From positions 1 to 64,000 of the forward strand of contig NW_020312008.1 of the NCBI RefSeq assembly GCF_003144115.1: DNA of 64,000 bases, in the 5' to 3' direction. The position numbers and the translations under genes were made by a program. This document shows positions 21,281 to 32,352 of this stretch, one piece after another. The notes under the pieces are model-generated. The model searched no databases. It saw only the letters and a list, made by a program, of their open reading frames with translations, and was not told the origin of the DNA. The DNA comes from Tilletiopsis washingtonensis (lineage: Eukaryota > Basidiomycota > Exobasidiomycetes > Entylomatales). Every line of letters begins with the position of its first letter. Positions within the stretch are counted from its first letter, which is position 1.

Positions 21281-21838
21281 CGTTGAGGCGAAGAGTTGCG
21301 ATGATGGGAGTGCGAGTATACGGAGGTGCGCGACGAAGAGGGGGGCTTATAGCCGCAACGCAGCCTGTGTATAGGCGCCGACTGATAGCGTCAAGCAAGC
21401 GGACGGCGCCAGAGCGAGGCCGGGCACATGAGCAGCTGGGAGCCCCCAGTGGAACTTGCGCACGTGTAATGTCCTTTCCCTCTTCATTTCGATCCTCACG
21501 CTTCGATCGACACTGCAATTTCTGTGCCGAGCCCTTCAGCTCCACCTTGACTAGGAGCGGTGTGCACCTTGGTCGTCTTCTATCGCACGCGCGCGGGCGC
21601 GAGCTTCCTGCTCGCTAGTAGTGTGCTCTCGCACCATTTGCCGCAGACCGCCGCCATCGACCGATCGCTTGACTCCACGCGCCGCTCTGACCCGAGCGAC
21701 AAGATCGCGAGGCTGAGACAGGGGCCGGCGCGACGCTATGAATGCCGTGACCAACGGACCGTCGTGAAAGGAAGAGGTGCTGATGAGATGCTTGCTATGA
21801 TACATCTGTGTGACTGCCGCTTCGCCCTCCTGCTCTGT
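21281..21838. other. Intergenic 558 bp between ArdC-like gene and PSF1
   Basis: Lower-GC sequence upstream of the ArdC-like gene and downstream of PSF1. It must hold the ArdC-like promoter. Nothing else was recognised. Confidence 0.5.
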
Positions 21839-22818
21839 CTACTCGTCGACGACGGCGAGCCAGCCGCGCACGATGAGATGCTCGACCTCGGCGCGGGCGA
21901 CGCGCATGCGCTCGCCGCGGCGCAGATTGAGCGAGCCGCGGGCAGTGAGGACGTCGCGCGCGTCGCGGCGCGCCACGACGCAGACCATGAGCTCGGCGGG
22001 CGGCGCAACGTCGTGCGTGCCGGCGCGGTGCAGCGGCGCGGCAATGTCGACGACGTCGGCGAAGACGGCCTTGAAGCCGCGCAGCAGCTCGGCGTAGCCC
22101 TTCAACGCCGCCAGCTCGGCGGGCGCCAGGCGCGCACGCAGCGCGCCCTGCTCCGTCTCCTCGTCCTCGGCCAGCACCTGCGGCGCACTGCCGCCGGCGG
22201 CCCACAGCCGCTCGCGCAGCCAGGCGAGGCGGTGTGCGTGGTAGGCGAGCAGGCAGCGCTTATTGCGCGCGGCGGCGAGGTGGTGCACAAGCAGCTGGGC
22301 ACTGAGGCCGGCGTCGTCGCCGCCGGCGGCCTCGAGAGCCGTCGCGCGCCCGCCGGGGTACGACGAGATGACGGCGTCGGAGTGCGCCTGCAGCTGGCGA
22401 GTCTCGAGCAGCACGAGACGGACACGCTCGTCACTGCGGAAGCAGAATCAGCATGAGAGGTAGCGAAGAACACTCATCATCCGTGCCGCCGCCCGGCTCA
22501 GAAGCGCGATGCGACAGGGGCCGCTCCTGGCCGGCGGGCATCGCCGCCGCTCCTCGCAGGAGCAGATCTGCTCGTCTCTCTGCCTCGCTTGACCGCAGCA
22601 GTGCCAGCGCTACTCGCAGGCAGCACCGTCGCGGCAGCACTGCACCTGCTCCCGCCTGTCCGCTGTGCCGCCATGCCTCGCCTTGGGCACTGCCGCGCCC
22701 TGCCCCGCCTCTGCCGCCGCGTGCCCACACCACCCACGCACTTGTACGGACGCAGCAGACCAGTGGCGTCGGCGGCACGTGCCTCGTGCACGAGCTGCAG
22801 CGCCTCGTCGCCGAACAT
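21839..22818 (-). CDS. PSF1: GINS complex subunit Psf1
   Basis: Part of the GINS tetramer that, with Cdc45 and MCM, forms the replicative CMG helicase in the nucleus. Exons on the minus strand: 22818-22742 and 22433-21839 (223 aa, normal for the family). Exon 1 encodes MFGDEALQLVHEARAA...GLLRPY. Splicing yields YNDERVRLVLLETRQLQ, a close match to Psf1 N-termini. The diagnostic helix ARNKRCLLAYHAHRLAWLRERLW follows, then the C-terminal domain ending HLIVRGWLAVVDE. The 308-bp intron is long for this locus but both ends are canonical. The gene is divergent from the TXNDC9-like gene, with 207 bp between start codons. Confidence 0.93.
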
Positions 22819-23025
22819 GGCGCGGGCGGGTGTGGAGGGCGGAGCCTTGCGTGCTGTTGCTTGAAGGAGGAGGTGTTGGTGCGGAAGGAAGGCGCGGCGT
22901 GCGGCGGCGCACTTGACGCGTGTCACGCGCCGCGTCGGGAAGCGCTAAGCTCGTGCAGCGCTGCCTTGCCGATCCTGCGTCCTGCAGCGTGTGCTTCTCG
23001 ACTCCAACACCCGCACCACTCCGCC

Positions 23026-24353
23026 ATGTCGCTGCCCATTCCAGAGCCGCCGGTCTCGCTGCCTGGACCCTCGTACCACCCCTCCTTCGCCTCCAGCAGC
23101 AGCAGCAGCGACGCACACGCCCACATCGTCTCGTCGATCCACGCACGCGGCGCAGAGGACGCGCGTGCCGAGCACGACGACGACGACAGCGACGGCGAGC
23201 TCTTCGAGCAGCTCGAGGACGAGCTCGACGGCGTCGGCGGCGAGTGGCGCGAGCGCCGCATGCGCGAGATGCGCGAGAGGTGCGTGTGGGTGCGGGTGAG
23301 GGGCAGCGTGGGGCAGTGCGGCGAGGGGCCAGGGCAGCAGGGCTGGTCGAGCAGGAACAGAGCGGGTCAGGGCAGTCGTGGAGTGCTGCTCTGTCCGCTG
23401 AGTAGCACAAGAGAGAGTGTCCAGCACCCTTGCCGCCGTCTTTGCACTGCTCTTCTCTCTGCGCAGCACTGACGTCTGTCCGCAGCGCCGCCCTGCGCCA
23501 GCAACTAGCGACACTCTCCGCCGAGCACGGCCGCTACAGCGAGCCGCCGACGGAAAAGGCGCTCATCCGCCTGCTCGAGGAGAACGACGGCGTCGTCGTG
23601 CACTTCTACAAGGCCGACTTTCGCCGCTGCAAGATCGTCGACCGGCATCTCGAGGTGCGTGCGGGCGGGAGGCGGGGCGTGACAGAGGCGAGGGAGGGGC
23701 AGGCGGAGGCGGGGCAGCGGTGGCTGAGGGAACAGAGGCGCAGCAAAGCGTGGACTAGGCGATGTGTGCAGCGCTGCATCTGGGTTTGGCTGTAAGAGCG
23801 AAGTATCTCTGCTGCTAGACCTGGCAAGCTGGGCCACGCCTCGGCGCAGCGAGCTTCATCTGGGCATCTGGAGCTGGCGAGTGATCGCAATACTCGCCGG
23901 GCACCATTGGCGCTGGCGCATCTCCTCTCTGAAGTCTCGACGGCGCACCCCTCGCTGCTCCTACTCTTCGCACTGCGCCTGACTGACACTATCTCCAGTT
24001 CCTGGCGCCGCTGCACGGCAAGACGCTCTTCCTGCGCATCTCGGTGCTCAATGCGCCGTTTCTCGTGCAGAAGCTCTCGATCCAGACGCTGCCGTGCCTC
24101 GTCATCTTCGGCGCCGCCGGCCAGGTCAAGGACCGCATCGTCGGCTTCGAGGACCTGGGCAACAAGGATGAGTTTGGCACGGGCGTGCTGGAGTGGCGCT
24201 TGGGGCGAGCAGGTGAGTAGGATGCATTGAGCTACGGCGCTGCGGCTGACGCTGCGGCTAGGCGTCTTGACGCCACGGGCAAAACAGCAGGACCAGCGCG
24301 CCATCCTCGGCTACGCGGCCAAGGCGAGCACAGGCGACGACGACTGGGACTAG
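23026..24353 (+). CDS. TXNDC9/Plp1-like phosducin-family protein
   Basis: Phosducin-like proteins of this group are cofactors of the CCT chaperonin in tubulin and actin folding. Exons: 23026-23279, 23486-23654, 23999-24212, 24262-24353 (242 aa). An acidic Ser-rich N-terminus and a charged helix (GGEWRERRMREMRE) lead into a thioredoxin-fold domain with HFYKADFRRCKIVDRHLE, FLRISVLNAPFLVQKL and LPCLVIFGAAGQVKDRIVGFEDLG, which are family signatures. There is no CxxC redox pair, as is usual for phosducin-like proteins. Introns 1 and 2 (206 and 344 bp) are longer than typical here. It ends 46 bp from the convergent membrane-protein gene. Assignment is secure. Confidence 0.92.
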
Positions 24354-24399
24354 GTGAATAGAGGGATTATGCTATTGCTAGGGTGACGGAACACGCAGC

Positions 24400-26247
24400 C
24401 TACGGGCTGATCTTGGGCGGCAGCGGCAGCGGGTTGCCCTCGCGCTCAGTGCGCGCCGGCGCCGGCTTCTCGGGGCGCGGCGTGACGTGCGGCAGCGGCG
24501 GCTGCGAGCGCTCCTGCATCAGGCGTGGCGAGCCCATTTTGGTGCTGCTGTTGATGCGCGCCGCAATGGCCATGGCCGGGCTCGAGGCGGGGATCGGCTG
24601 CGCCGCCTTGTGGCGGTACGAGCCGCCGCGCGTCTTGCTGCGGCCGAGCTTCGGCACCGGCGCCGGCGCAGGGCCATCGGAGAGGGAAATGCGCGGGTGC
24701 GAGAGGGCCGCGTCCGGCCGGATACGCAGCGCACGCTCCTGGTCGACGATGCCTGCCTCGGCGGCGTCGGCGCGCGGTGCAATCGTCCAGCTGGCGTCGC
24801 CCTGCAGCACCTCGGCACACGAGGCGCCAGACGAGTCCGAGTCGAAGGAGCGCTGCTTCTTCAGCTCGTGCCCCGGCATGCCCGGCGCGATGCGTGCCGC
24901 CGAGCGCGGCGCCTCCTCGTCGATGGTCTCGCCGTCGGGGCGCGAGCGGCCGCCGAGGCCACGCAGCCCGGCGGCGAGGCGCTGGCTGATGCTTTGGCTG
25001 CGCTGCGGCACCGGCGGCGCCGCCTCGTGCTTCTCGTCGACGAGGCTGGCGCGCCACTGGCCGACGTTGGTGCTCTCCGGCGCTGCACGCCCGCCGGCCT
25101 CGGCGAGTGCCGCCTGCTCGACACGGGCGCGGGCCCGCGCAAGCGCCAGCTGCGGCTCGAATGGCATGCGGCGGCCCGGTCCAGCGACAGCGTGCGCCGC
25201 AGCCCAGTGCGCCGCACGCTCGCGCTCGTACTCCTGCGCCACGCGCGCCGGCACGGCCAGCACGTCCTGCCCGACATCGAGCAGCACGGTGCCCTCGCGC
25301 TCGCGGCGCTTGATGCTGCCCTCGAGCAGGCGGCGTGTGAGGGCGCGGCGCAGCGAGCGGCCGTTGCGCAGCGGCGCGTCGGACGTTAGCTTCTCAGCCT
25401 TGGGCCCGTGCAGCGCCTCGCGCACGGCGGCGCGGCGCATGGCGGCGTGCGTGCACGAGCGGATGAGCACCATGAGGACGAAGAGTGCGACGAGGCCGCC
25501 GACGGCAATGCCGGCAATGACGAACTTGGCGTTGGGCCCGTGCAGCAAGTCGCCGCTGGGAGCGCTCGGCGTGCTGGACGACGTGGCCGAGGCCTTGGCG
25601 CTGTGGCGTGCGGACGATGCAGACGAGGATGACGAGCTGCTTGCGCTGCTGGTAGTGCTGCTGCTCGATGCCGCAGACGACGATACGGACGACGAGGGCG
25701 TGTCCGAGGCGGCGAGGTTGACACGCGTCTGCGAGGCAGCAGCGCTCGACGGCGGCACGCGCTGCGTCGGCGCAGCTACCGAGGTGGCACGCACCGCCGA
25801 GGAGACGACGGCGACGGTGGACGTGTCGAAGCGGTTGTCGTTGGCCTCGTCGTCAGGGATAGGTACAGGCCGTGCCGCATTGGGCGTCTGGCGCTTGCCC
25901 AGCGCGTCGGCGGCGTGGGCGAGCGGGACGTAGTGCAAGGGCCCGGGCAGGCCGCCGTGCGCCGCCGCCTGGCGCCGGGCCAGCGGGTGCGACGAGCGGC
26001 CGCCGAGCGCGAAGATCGACGCCAGACGAGCCTCAGCCGGTGTTGAGCCCAGCTCGCTGCCGCTTCCTACATCCAGGGCTGTGGCGAGGGGCGTCAGGAG
26101 GAGGAGCGCGAGCGCCGCACCGCGGGCATTGCGGCGCGTGCCGTGGAGCACGCCGTGCCGCGAGCGCCGGTGCGAGATCGTCGGCTTGGCCGCCGGGGCC
26201 GTGTTGAGCGGCACCAGTGCGGCAGGAGGAGGGGAAGGAGCGATCAT
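24400..26247 (-). CDS. Single-pass membrane protein with Ser-rich ectodomain
   Basis: Intronless, 615 aa from ATG 26247. A short basic N-terminus precedes a hydrophobic stretch (GAALALLLLTPLATAL) that fits a signal peptide. A Ser/Ala/Thr-rich segment with a long serine run (bases about 25620-25720) follows, likely O-mannosylated. A transmembrane helix (FVIAGIAVGGLVALFVLMVLIRSC, about residue 235-260) leads to a long basic, Ser/Pro-rich cytoplasmic tail ending PLPPKISP. The layout recalls fungal cell-wall sensors or Mid2-type proteins, but no WSC domain or other named domain is visible, so no function is assigned. The frame stays open upstream of the ATG, but without another ATG. Confidence 0.75.
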   Translation of the reverse strand: MIAPSPPPAALVPLNTAPAAKPTISHRRSRHGVLHGTRRNARGAALALLLLTPLATALDVGSGSELGSTPAEARLASIFALGGRSSHPLARRQAAAHGGLPGPLHYVPLAHAADALGKRQTPNAARPVPIPDDEANDNRFDTSTVAVVSSAVRATSVAAPTQRVPPSSAAASQTRVNLAASDTPSSSVSSSAASSSSTTSSASSSSSSSASSARHSAKASATSSSTPSAPSGDLLHGPNAKFVIAGIAVGGLVALFVLMVLIRSCTHAAMRRAAVREALHGPKAEKLTSDAPLRNGRSLRRALTRRLLEGSIKRREREGTVLLDVGQDVLAVPARVAQEYERERAAHWAAAHAVAGPGRRMPFEPQLALARARARVEQAALAEAGGRAAPESTNVGQWRASLVDEKHEAAPPVPQRSQSISQRLAAGLRGLGGRSRPDGETIDEEAPRSAARIAPGMPGHELKKQRSFDSDSSGASCAEVLQGDASWTIAPRADAAEAGIVDQERALRIRPDAALSHPRISLSDGPAPAPVPKLGRSKTRGGSYRHKAAQPIPASSPAMAIAARINSSTKMGSPRLMQERSQPPLPHVTPRPEKPAPARTEREGNPLPLPPKISP

Positions 26248-27827
26248 CTTGGCCGGCAAGACGATGTGGGGAGAGGCAAAGATGGAACACACACGCGAGA
26301 GAGCGAGTGAGGCACGAAGAAGAAGAGGCGCCGCCAGGGATGGAAACACTCGCACAGCGAGGTTCAACGACGAAGGAGAAGGAGAAGAGGCCGGAAAGGG
26401 GTTGGCACGCAGGAGTGAGGACGTGGCGAGGAGACAAGAGGCGAGCAAGCCTGCGCAGGGCAGATGAAGGCCACGCACACCGAGGGCTGGCAGGGCGCGT
26501 TGGCGGAGGCTCTACACCCCGTGCAGCTTGCGGCGCCAGACGGCAGTGCCCGTCGCCGCAGACATCCTCTCCTGCATCGTCCCTTGTGCCATGCGCCGCA
26601 GCTCCGCCGCTCAAGCTCAGCGTCGGGCCGTGAGGCACTCGGCGAGACGGCGATGCGGCGCCCTCGGAGGCGAGGCAAGTGCGAGGAAGGTGCGGCGCAC
26701 GACGCGTCGGAGGCAGCACAACGGACGGGCCGTTGGATTCGCGCGCCGCGCCCAAGGATGCATCCCTCCGAAGCGGCACCTCGGCAGCCTCGAGCGCACC
26801 CTCTCCATCGTCTGCAGCACCTCGGCACAGCAGCAGCTCACAGCATGCAAGCGCAGCATCATCGCATGTCCTGCACCGCTGCATTCTGCCTCGATGCACC
26901 GCCGAGATGCCGTGCCGCGCTGGGCCTCGACGGCCTGCGCGCGCTTGGCGCCTTCGCGCTGCGGCGCCGCGCGCAGGCGTCCGTTGCTGCGCCATCTCAG
27001 GCCCCGGACCTGCCCCGTCGGGCCGCCGCTGCGGCTAGGCGTGGCGCAGCAGCAGCTCGGCGACAAGAGTGAAGGCGACGTCGCTCGACCGCTCGCTTTC
27101 GCCGCAGCGTCGGGCCCACGTGGCAAAGAGCGAATGCGCACAGACCATGTCGCGAGGACAGACCCAGGAGTTGGGCGCGCGGCTCGGAGCTTGGTGGCAG
27201 GGTGACGAGCTCGCTTACCTGGCCTTTGGCTGCGCTCAGAGCGCTCGGGCGCTGTTCAGATTGCCCCCAAAATCACGCGAGAGGGTACACAGCTGGCCTC
27301 TGCTCAGGTCTGCGCTCGCGAGATGCAACGAGGAGCCATGTGAGAGGCGCCGCTTGGGTGTCACCACGCCCCCAACAACGGAAGGGAAGGCGTCGAAGCC
27401 GCGCAGCCTGCCGAGCGCTCAGCACCACCGCAACACATTTGAGCGTCGGAAGAGTCGCGCTCGCGGCATCCAGCCCATCCGCTCGCAACCTTTTCGACAC
27501 CACCTCTCCTGCCCCCTGACGGCGTCTGCGAGGGTCGGCACTGTGCTGCGCCCCAGCGGCATCGGGGCGGCGCGCACGAGGCGGCGCACGTTCGGGATTG
27601 CGTGCGGTGACGCGTGATGCGAGATGCGCGATGCCGGCCGCGGCAAGGCACGCCTCCACAAGGCGCACGGCAGCGGCAGCGTGAAGGCGGCTTGCCTTTG
27701 GCCGCTGGCGTGCTGACGCCGGGCCCTTGACTTGGCGCCCGCGCTGCTCCTGCCTGTGCTCCTCATCCTCGCCGTCACCGATCCATCCACCCACCCGCCG
27801 CGCCTCTCACAGGCCTCTTCCGCGGCC
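26248..27827. other. Gene-free 1.6 kb, divergent promoters
   Basis: Between the membrane-protein gene (-) and the PX-domain gene (+). GC-rich, with several medium open frames on both strands that are Arg/Ala/Ser-rich and do not resemble proteins. No RNA gene, repeat or conserved exon was recognised. Confidence 0.55.
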
Positions 27828-30800
27828 ATGTCCGCGTCCGGCAGCATCGATGCGGCCTTTGCCCACGCCGGCACGTCGCTCGCGCCGCCGCCGCCCAGCG
27901 CCGGCGCCGACGACTCGGCGGCGGGCGTCGCCGCACGCATCCCGCGCCTGCGCGACGGGCCCGACGACATGCGCCTCACGCCGCTGCGCGCCCACTACCT
28001 CAAGAAGACGCTCCTCTCGCTGCAGGTCGAGCGCGAGATCAAGAGCCTCAGCCAGAAGGGTGAGTGGCCAGGTGCGATGGGAGAGCCAGGCGCGGGCGAA
28101 GAGCTGCACTGCGACCTGCGCTTCGGTCAGATCCTGGCGAGAGGTGCCGCTGCTCCGAGCAACGGCGCAGGCATCCAGCAGTGCTGCTGCCGTGGGCGTG
28201 TGGCTCTGCTTGTGCATGTATCGGGTGGACATGTGCTTCCAGCGCATGCAGCAGCCTCTGCGCGGCTCGAAGAGCGCATGCATGGCCCCTCGACATCCCG
28301 AGCCTCGCCGCTCTTGCTGACCATGCATCCATCAGATGCGCTCTCCACCTTTGGGCCGCCCTTTCACGCCTCGGCGAGCGTGTCGCGCGCCGACGTGCCC
28401 GTGCTGCGCTTTCTCTTCCACCACTTCATCCTCACCTTTCCCTTCCTGCGCTCGGCGCCCGCCAACTTCTGGGGCGACAAGGTGCAGGTCTTCGTCTCGC
28501 GCTTCCTCGAGCGCAACATCAGCGGCACGACGCCCGAGGAAGGCGAGGTGTCGAAGCGCACGCGCCTCGGTACCAAGATCGGCAAGTGGGTCACGCTGCT
28601 CATGGGCGCCGCCATCCACGCCAACAGCGCCGAGGAGATCCTCAGCATCGCGCCGGCGGACCGCGAGCGCATGACGGCGGCGCAGGCTCGCATGCGCGCA
28701 GCGCTCGCCGGTGCGCCGCCGCCCGACACGGGCTTCGACGTCAACGTCGTCGGCGTGCGCAGCGTGTCGACCAAGGCGGGCCGCCTGGCGCGCACGCGCA
28801 CGCACGACGAGTTCCTGCTGCGTACGCGGCGCGAGGGCATGCCCGACGTCTATGTCAGCCGCCGCTACGGCGACTTTGCGCGGCTGGCCGACACGCTGCG
28901 CGTCGAGTTCCCGGGCGAGGACCTCGGGCGCCCGCCGGCCAAGGACCGCCGCGGCACGCAGTGGGCCGGCACGCAGAGCATGGGCCAGCACGAGGCGCAG
29001 AACGGCTCGCCGGAGCAGCAGCTCGCCGACCTGCACATCGGCACGTCGGCGCCGCACCCGGGGGCGCCGCTGGCGCGCGAGAAGAACCGCCTCACGCTGC
29101 GCGCCTACGTGCGCTCGCTGCTGGCGATTCCCTCGGTGGCCGACTCGGGAGCGCTTTCGGACTTCCTGCTCGGCGAGCCGACGCGCCTGACGCCCGACGA
29201 GGAGGCCGACATTACGGCGCGCGAGGCGCTCGACGCCGTGCGCGAGGATGAGGCAGGCCGCTTCGCCGCCGAGGCGTCGCGGCGCGTCGGCGAGCTGCGC
29301 GAGCACATCGCCGAGTTCAAGGCGCAGCTCGTGCAGCGCGACGGCCTCTCGCAGGTGTTCGGCACGATCAAGCGCACACCGCTCATCGAGGACCTGCCGG
29401 AGAGCTACCGCGCGCTGCTGGCGTGGGGCCGCATCTCGGCGGCCTCGACGCTCTTCCACCTCTTCATGGGCTCGGACACGTCGTCGGACCTCTTCGGCCA
29501 GCTGAAGCGCATCCACGGCCTCATGCCGTACTTCATGCTGCGCGGCATTCTGCGCATCTCGAATCCCGTGTACATGGTGCGCAGCGTGCTCGACCTCTTC
29601 CTGGCGCGCCCGTTCGGCCAGACGTCGCTGCTGCAGCGCATGTTCACGTCGAGCCTGCAAGAGGAGGTCAAGGAGCTCGAGACGATGGCGCTCGGCGTGC
29701 GCGCCAAGATCGAGGACGACGACCTGTGCGAGCGCGTGCGTGCCTTTGTGCACTCGCCGCACGAGTACCAGAGCGCGCTCAAGCGGCAGGCACGCGCCGA
29801 GCGCCTCGACATGCTCACCGTCATCCTGCGCTCGCCGCCGGAGGGCACGCCGCCGCTGGCGCGCCCGCAGGTGCACCGCGTCGTGCGCGCCAGCCGCGCG
29901 TACGAGCTGTACAAGGAGTACCGCGCCAACCTGGGCCGCGGCGAGGAGGACCAGGGCCCGGACGCCGTCGACGCCGAGGCGTGGCTGTACGAAGACCTGC
30001 ACGTGTACCTGCGCTGCATGACGCGCCTGCGCGACAAGGAGCAGATGATCAGCCTCGTGTTCGAGGGCGTCACCTCGGAGCTGCTCAAGGACATCGTCAC
30101 GATCTTCTACTCGCCGCTGGCGCAGGTGTACAAGGCGGCGAACATCGCCGACAGCCTGAGCGACCTGCAGGCCTTCATCACGGACCTCATCCGCACCGTC
30201 GAGAGCAGCGAGGAGCTCAGCTACACGGACCCGCAGCGCACCGTGCAGGTCTTCATCGACCTCGTGCAGCGCCACGAGGGGCGCTTCTACCACTTTGTGC
30301 ACGAGGTGCACTCCAAGGGCTCGGGCCTCTTCGACGGCCTCATGCACTGGATTGAGCTCTTCATCAACTTTGTGCGCGGGGCCGACGGCGTCGGCAGCGA
30401 GGAGCAGCGGCGTGGTCTCGGCCAGGTTGACCTCGAGATCTGCATGCCTGCCGGCGGCGCTGAGCGGCGCGCGGCCCTCGCCGAGATTGATGCAGTGATT
30501 GTACACGCGTACCGCGTCAAGATGGTGCGCGAGCTCAAGCTCAGCCGGCGCCTGGCGAACAAGGAGGTCGAGGGCGCCGCCGGCAAGCTGATGGGCAGCA
30601 GCGAGCTCGACGATCAGGCGTTCGTCGCAGCGATGGTGGACAATCTCGGCGTCGGCAACGCATTCACCGGCGAGATGGAGGATGTCGAGGCGGACCTCGA
30701 GGACGAGGAGGGCAGCGACGAAGAGAATGACGAGCGCGAGGATCGCTTCGACGACGCCCGCGCCTCGTTCGACGAGACGAGCGAGTCAGACGCCGGCAGC

Positions 30801-31299
30801 GAGGCGCAGCACGCACCCGACGCCGGCGTGTCGCGCTGGCGGCCACCACCGCCTGGCCGCAGCTTCTCGCAGCTGACGGCGCGCCCGGACAAGGAGCTGC
30901 CGGAGCTGCCACCAGCGGACACCGCGCCGCAGACGCCCGCACGCAAGCCGCGCCCGCCAAAGGCGCCGACGCTCGTCGTGCTGCCCGAGATGGTGCCGCT
31001 CTTCACCGAGCTGGTGAGTCGAGAGCCCGCGTGCGCGGAAACTGAGCTGACACTCCCTGCAGGTGCGGCCAATGCTTCGTCCCGCTCGTTCTGCCAGCGC
31101 GAGTTCCTTCAGCGCACCGCCGACGCCTGGCGGCTTTGGTTCCGAGGCCGCAGCAGCGCGAGAGAGCGGCTCACATCACAGCTCGTCGCCGCCAGCGCCG
31201 CCGGCACCAGCTGGAGGCGGCTACGAGCCGCGGCGACGCACGCCGTCCGCGCAGCAGCAGCAAGGCAGCGCGGCGCCGCCGGGCGCCTGGGGATTCTGA
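27828..31299 (+). CDS. PX and DUF3818 domain protein (yeast Ypr097w/Lec1-like)
   Basis: Large lipid-binding protein of the fungal PX-associated family, related to yeast YPR097W. Exons: 27828-28059, 28336-31013, 31063-31299 (1048 aa). The N-terminal PX-associated region begins RLTPLRAHYLKKTLLSLQ and continues, after a 276-bp intron, with DVPVLRFLFHHFILTFPFLRSAPANFWGDKVQ. A PX domain follows (HDEFLLRTRREGMPDVYVSRRYGDFARLADTLR), interrupted by a Gln/Gly-rich insert. The long DUF3818 region includes FGTIKRTPLIEDLPESYRALLAWGRI, FHLFMGSDTSSDLFGQLKRIHGLMPYF and HEVHSKGSGLFDGLMHWIELFINFVR. An acidic stretch (EADLEDEEGSDEENDE) and a Pro/Ser-rich tail end it. Such proteins are thought to act in membrane lipid organisation. 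Family assignment is strong; the cellular role is inferred. Confidence 0.9.
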
Positions 31300-31582
31300 G
31301 ACGTGGCTTCTGGGGTTCGATGCGAGGGCAATAGACTATGTGCAGCGTCACACGGCGGTCGTCACGCGGCGATGCCGGGGGCGAACAAGTGTGAATTAGA
31401 CGAGCAATGAGGGCATGGCCGGAGCAGGCAGCGGCGCGGGCAGTGTCAGTAGTGGGTGAGCAGGCATGAGCAGTAAGTGCAGGTGGGCAGAAGGCGAAGG
31501 GGCGACAGATTATGCGGGGCGTGAGAGACATGGGAGTGGGGCGCGAGTGCTTCGTGGCGTGTTTGTTTGTTCGTCGAGGCCG

Positions 31583-32352
31583 TCAGTCGTCAGAAGTGTA
31601 GTCCCAGCTGCAGACGGCAAGTGTCAGCCAGGCGGTCTTCCTTTCCCGCGTCGGCGCACTCACGCAATGCTGATGACGCCCTCGCTCTTCGGCGCGAGGC
31701 GTGCAAAGGCCGACGGCGACATGTCCAGCGAGCCAAAGTCTAGCGCAGGATAGTGAGCAACGGCTGCCGGCAGCGCGGTACAGAGCTCACTCACCGCACG
31801 ACTCGCAGCGATCGACCACCTGGACGGAGATGCAGTTGCCCTCGTGGCAGACTGCAGATGCTCGACATCAGCGCTCGGAGCCACAGCATGCGACGCCCAC
31901 GTCACTCACCGCGGATGCGGTGCCCACAGCGCGAGCCATGGGCAAACTGCCGGGCGCCGAGTGCGACGACGTGATCGTTTGGGTCGTTGCGCCAGCCGCA
32001 GGCACCGAGGTCAGGCCGGTACTGCGCCCTCCTGTCAGAGGATGTGCGGCGCAGAGGTGCACGATGCGCGACTCACATACGTGCCGCGCCCACTGAAGGC
32101 GTGGTCGCGCCGCTGCGCCGCGCCGGCGGCAGGCTGCGTCGTGAAGCGCTCGTCGCCATCGCCCGAGCTGACATCGCTCCTGCTCTGTCCGCCCTGCGCA
32201 TGCTGGCCAGCAGCTCCGTCGTGCCCGCTCTCGACGTTGAGCAGCCGCACGGCGGCCGCGCGCGCGTGGTGCCGCCGCAGCCGGGCGCCGTCCTGCGCCA
32301 GCGCCGGCAGCGTGCCGAAGAGAAAGAGGAGCAGCAGCGGGAGGAGCAGCAT
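31583..32352 (-). CDS. Secreted double-psi beta-barrel (RlpA/expansin-like) protein
   Basis: Five small exons assembled by hand on the minus strand: 32352-32077, 32021-31910, 31851-31795, 31739-31664, 31607-31583 (181 aa). Each of the four 55-58 bp introns has GT-AG ends and keeps frame. A clear signal peptide (MLLLPLLLLFLFGTLPALA) precedes a low-complexity spacer. The DPBB domain then reads GRGTYYRPDLGACGWRNDPND, HVVALGARQF, CGHRIRVCHEGNCISVQVVD, RCESCDFGSLDMSPSAF and ends EGVISIAWDYTSDD. The G-A-C-G, V-V-D-R-C and D-L/M-S-P motifs are typical of small fungal DPBB proteins related to barwin and expansins. The core aspartate in VVDRC is present. These secreted proteins are often linked to cell walls or host surfaces. 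Catalysis is not claimed. Confidence 0.9.

Larger units (their letters stand above)
19581..21838. other. Lower-GC island with an ArdC-like gene
   Basis: From the point where FAS homology stops to the 3' end of PSF1, the sequence is visibly less GC-rich than its neighbours (about 50-60% by eye). It holds only the intronless ArdC-like gene. Stretches such as 19860-20190 and 21281-21560 are the most AT-rich. No terminal inverted repeats, target-site duplication or transposase were found. The coincidence of island edge and FAS break suggests insertion or non-homologous joining here. Confidence 0.5.

Noticed and set aside
28332-30506. 724-codon minus-strand frame
   Set aside because: Antisense of the PX/DUF3818 gene, which has clear domain homology on the plus strand.
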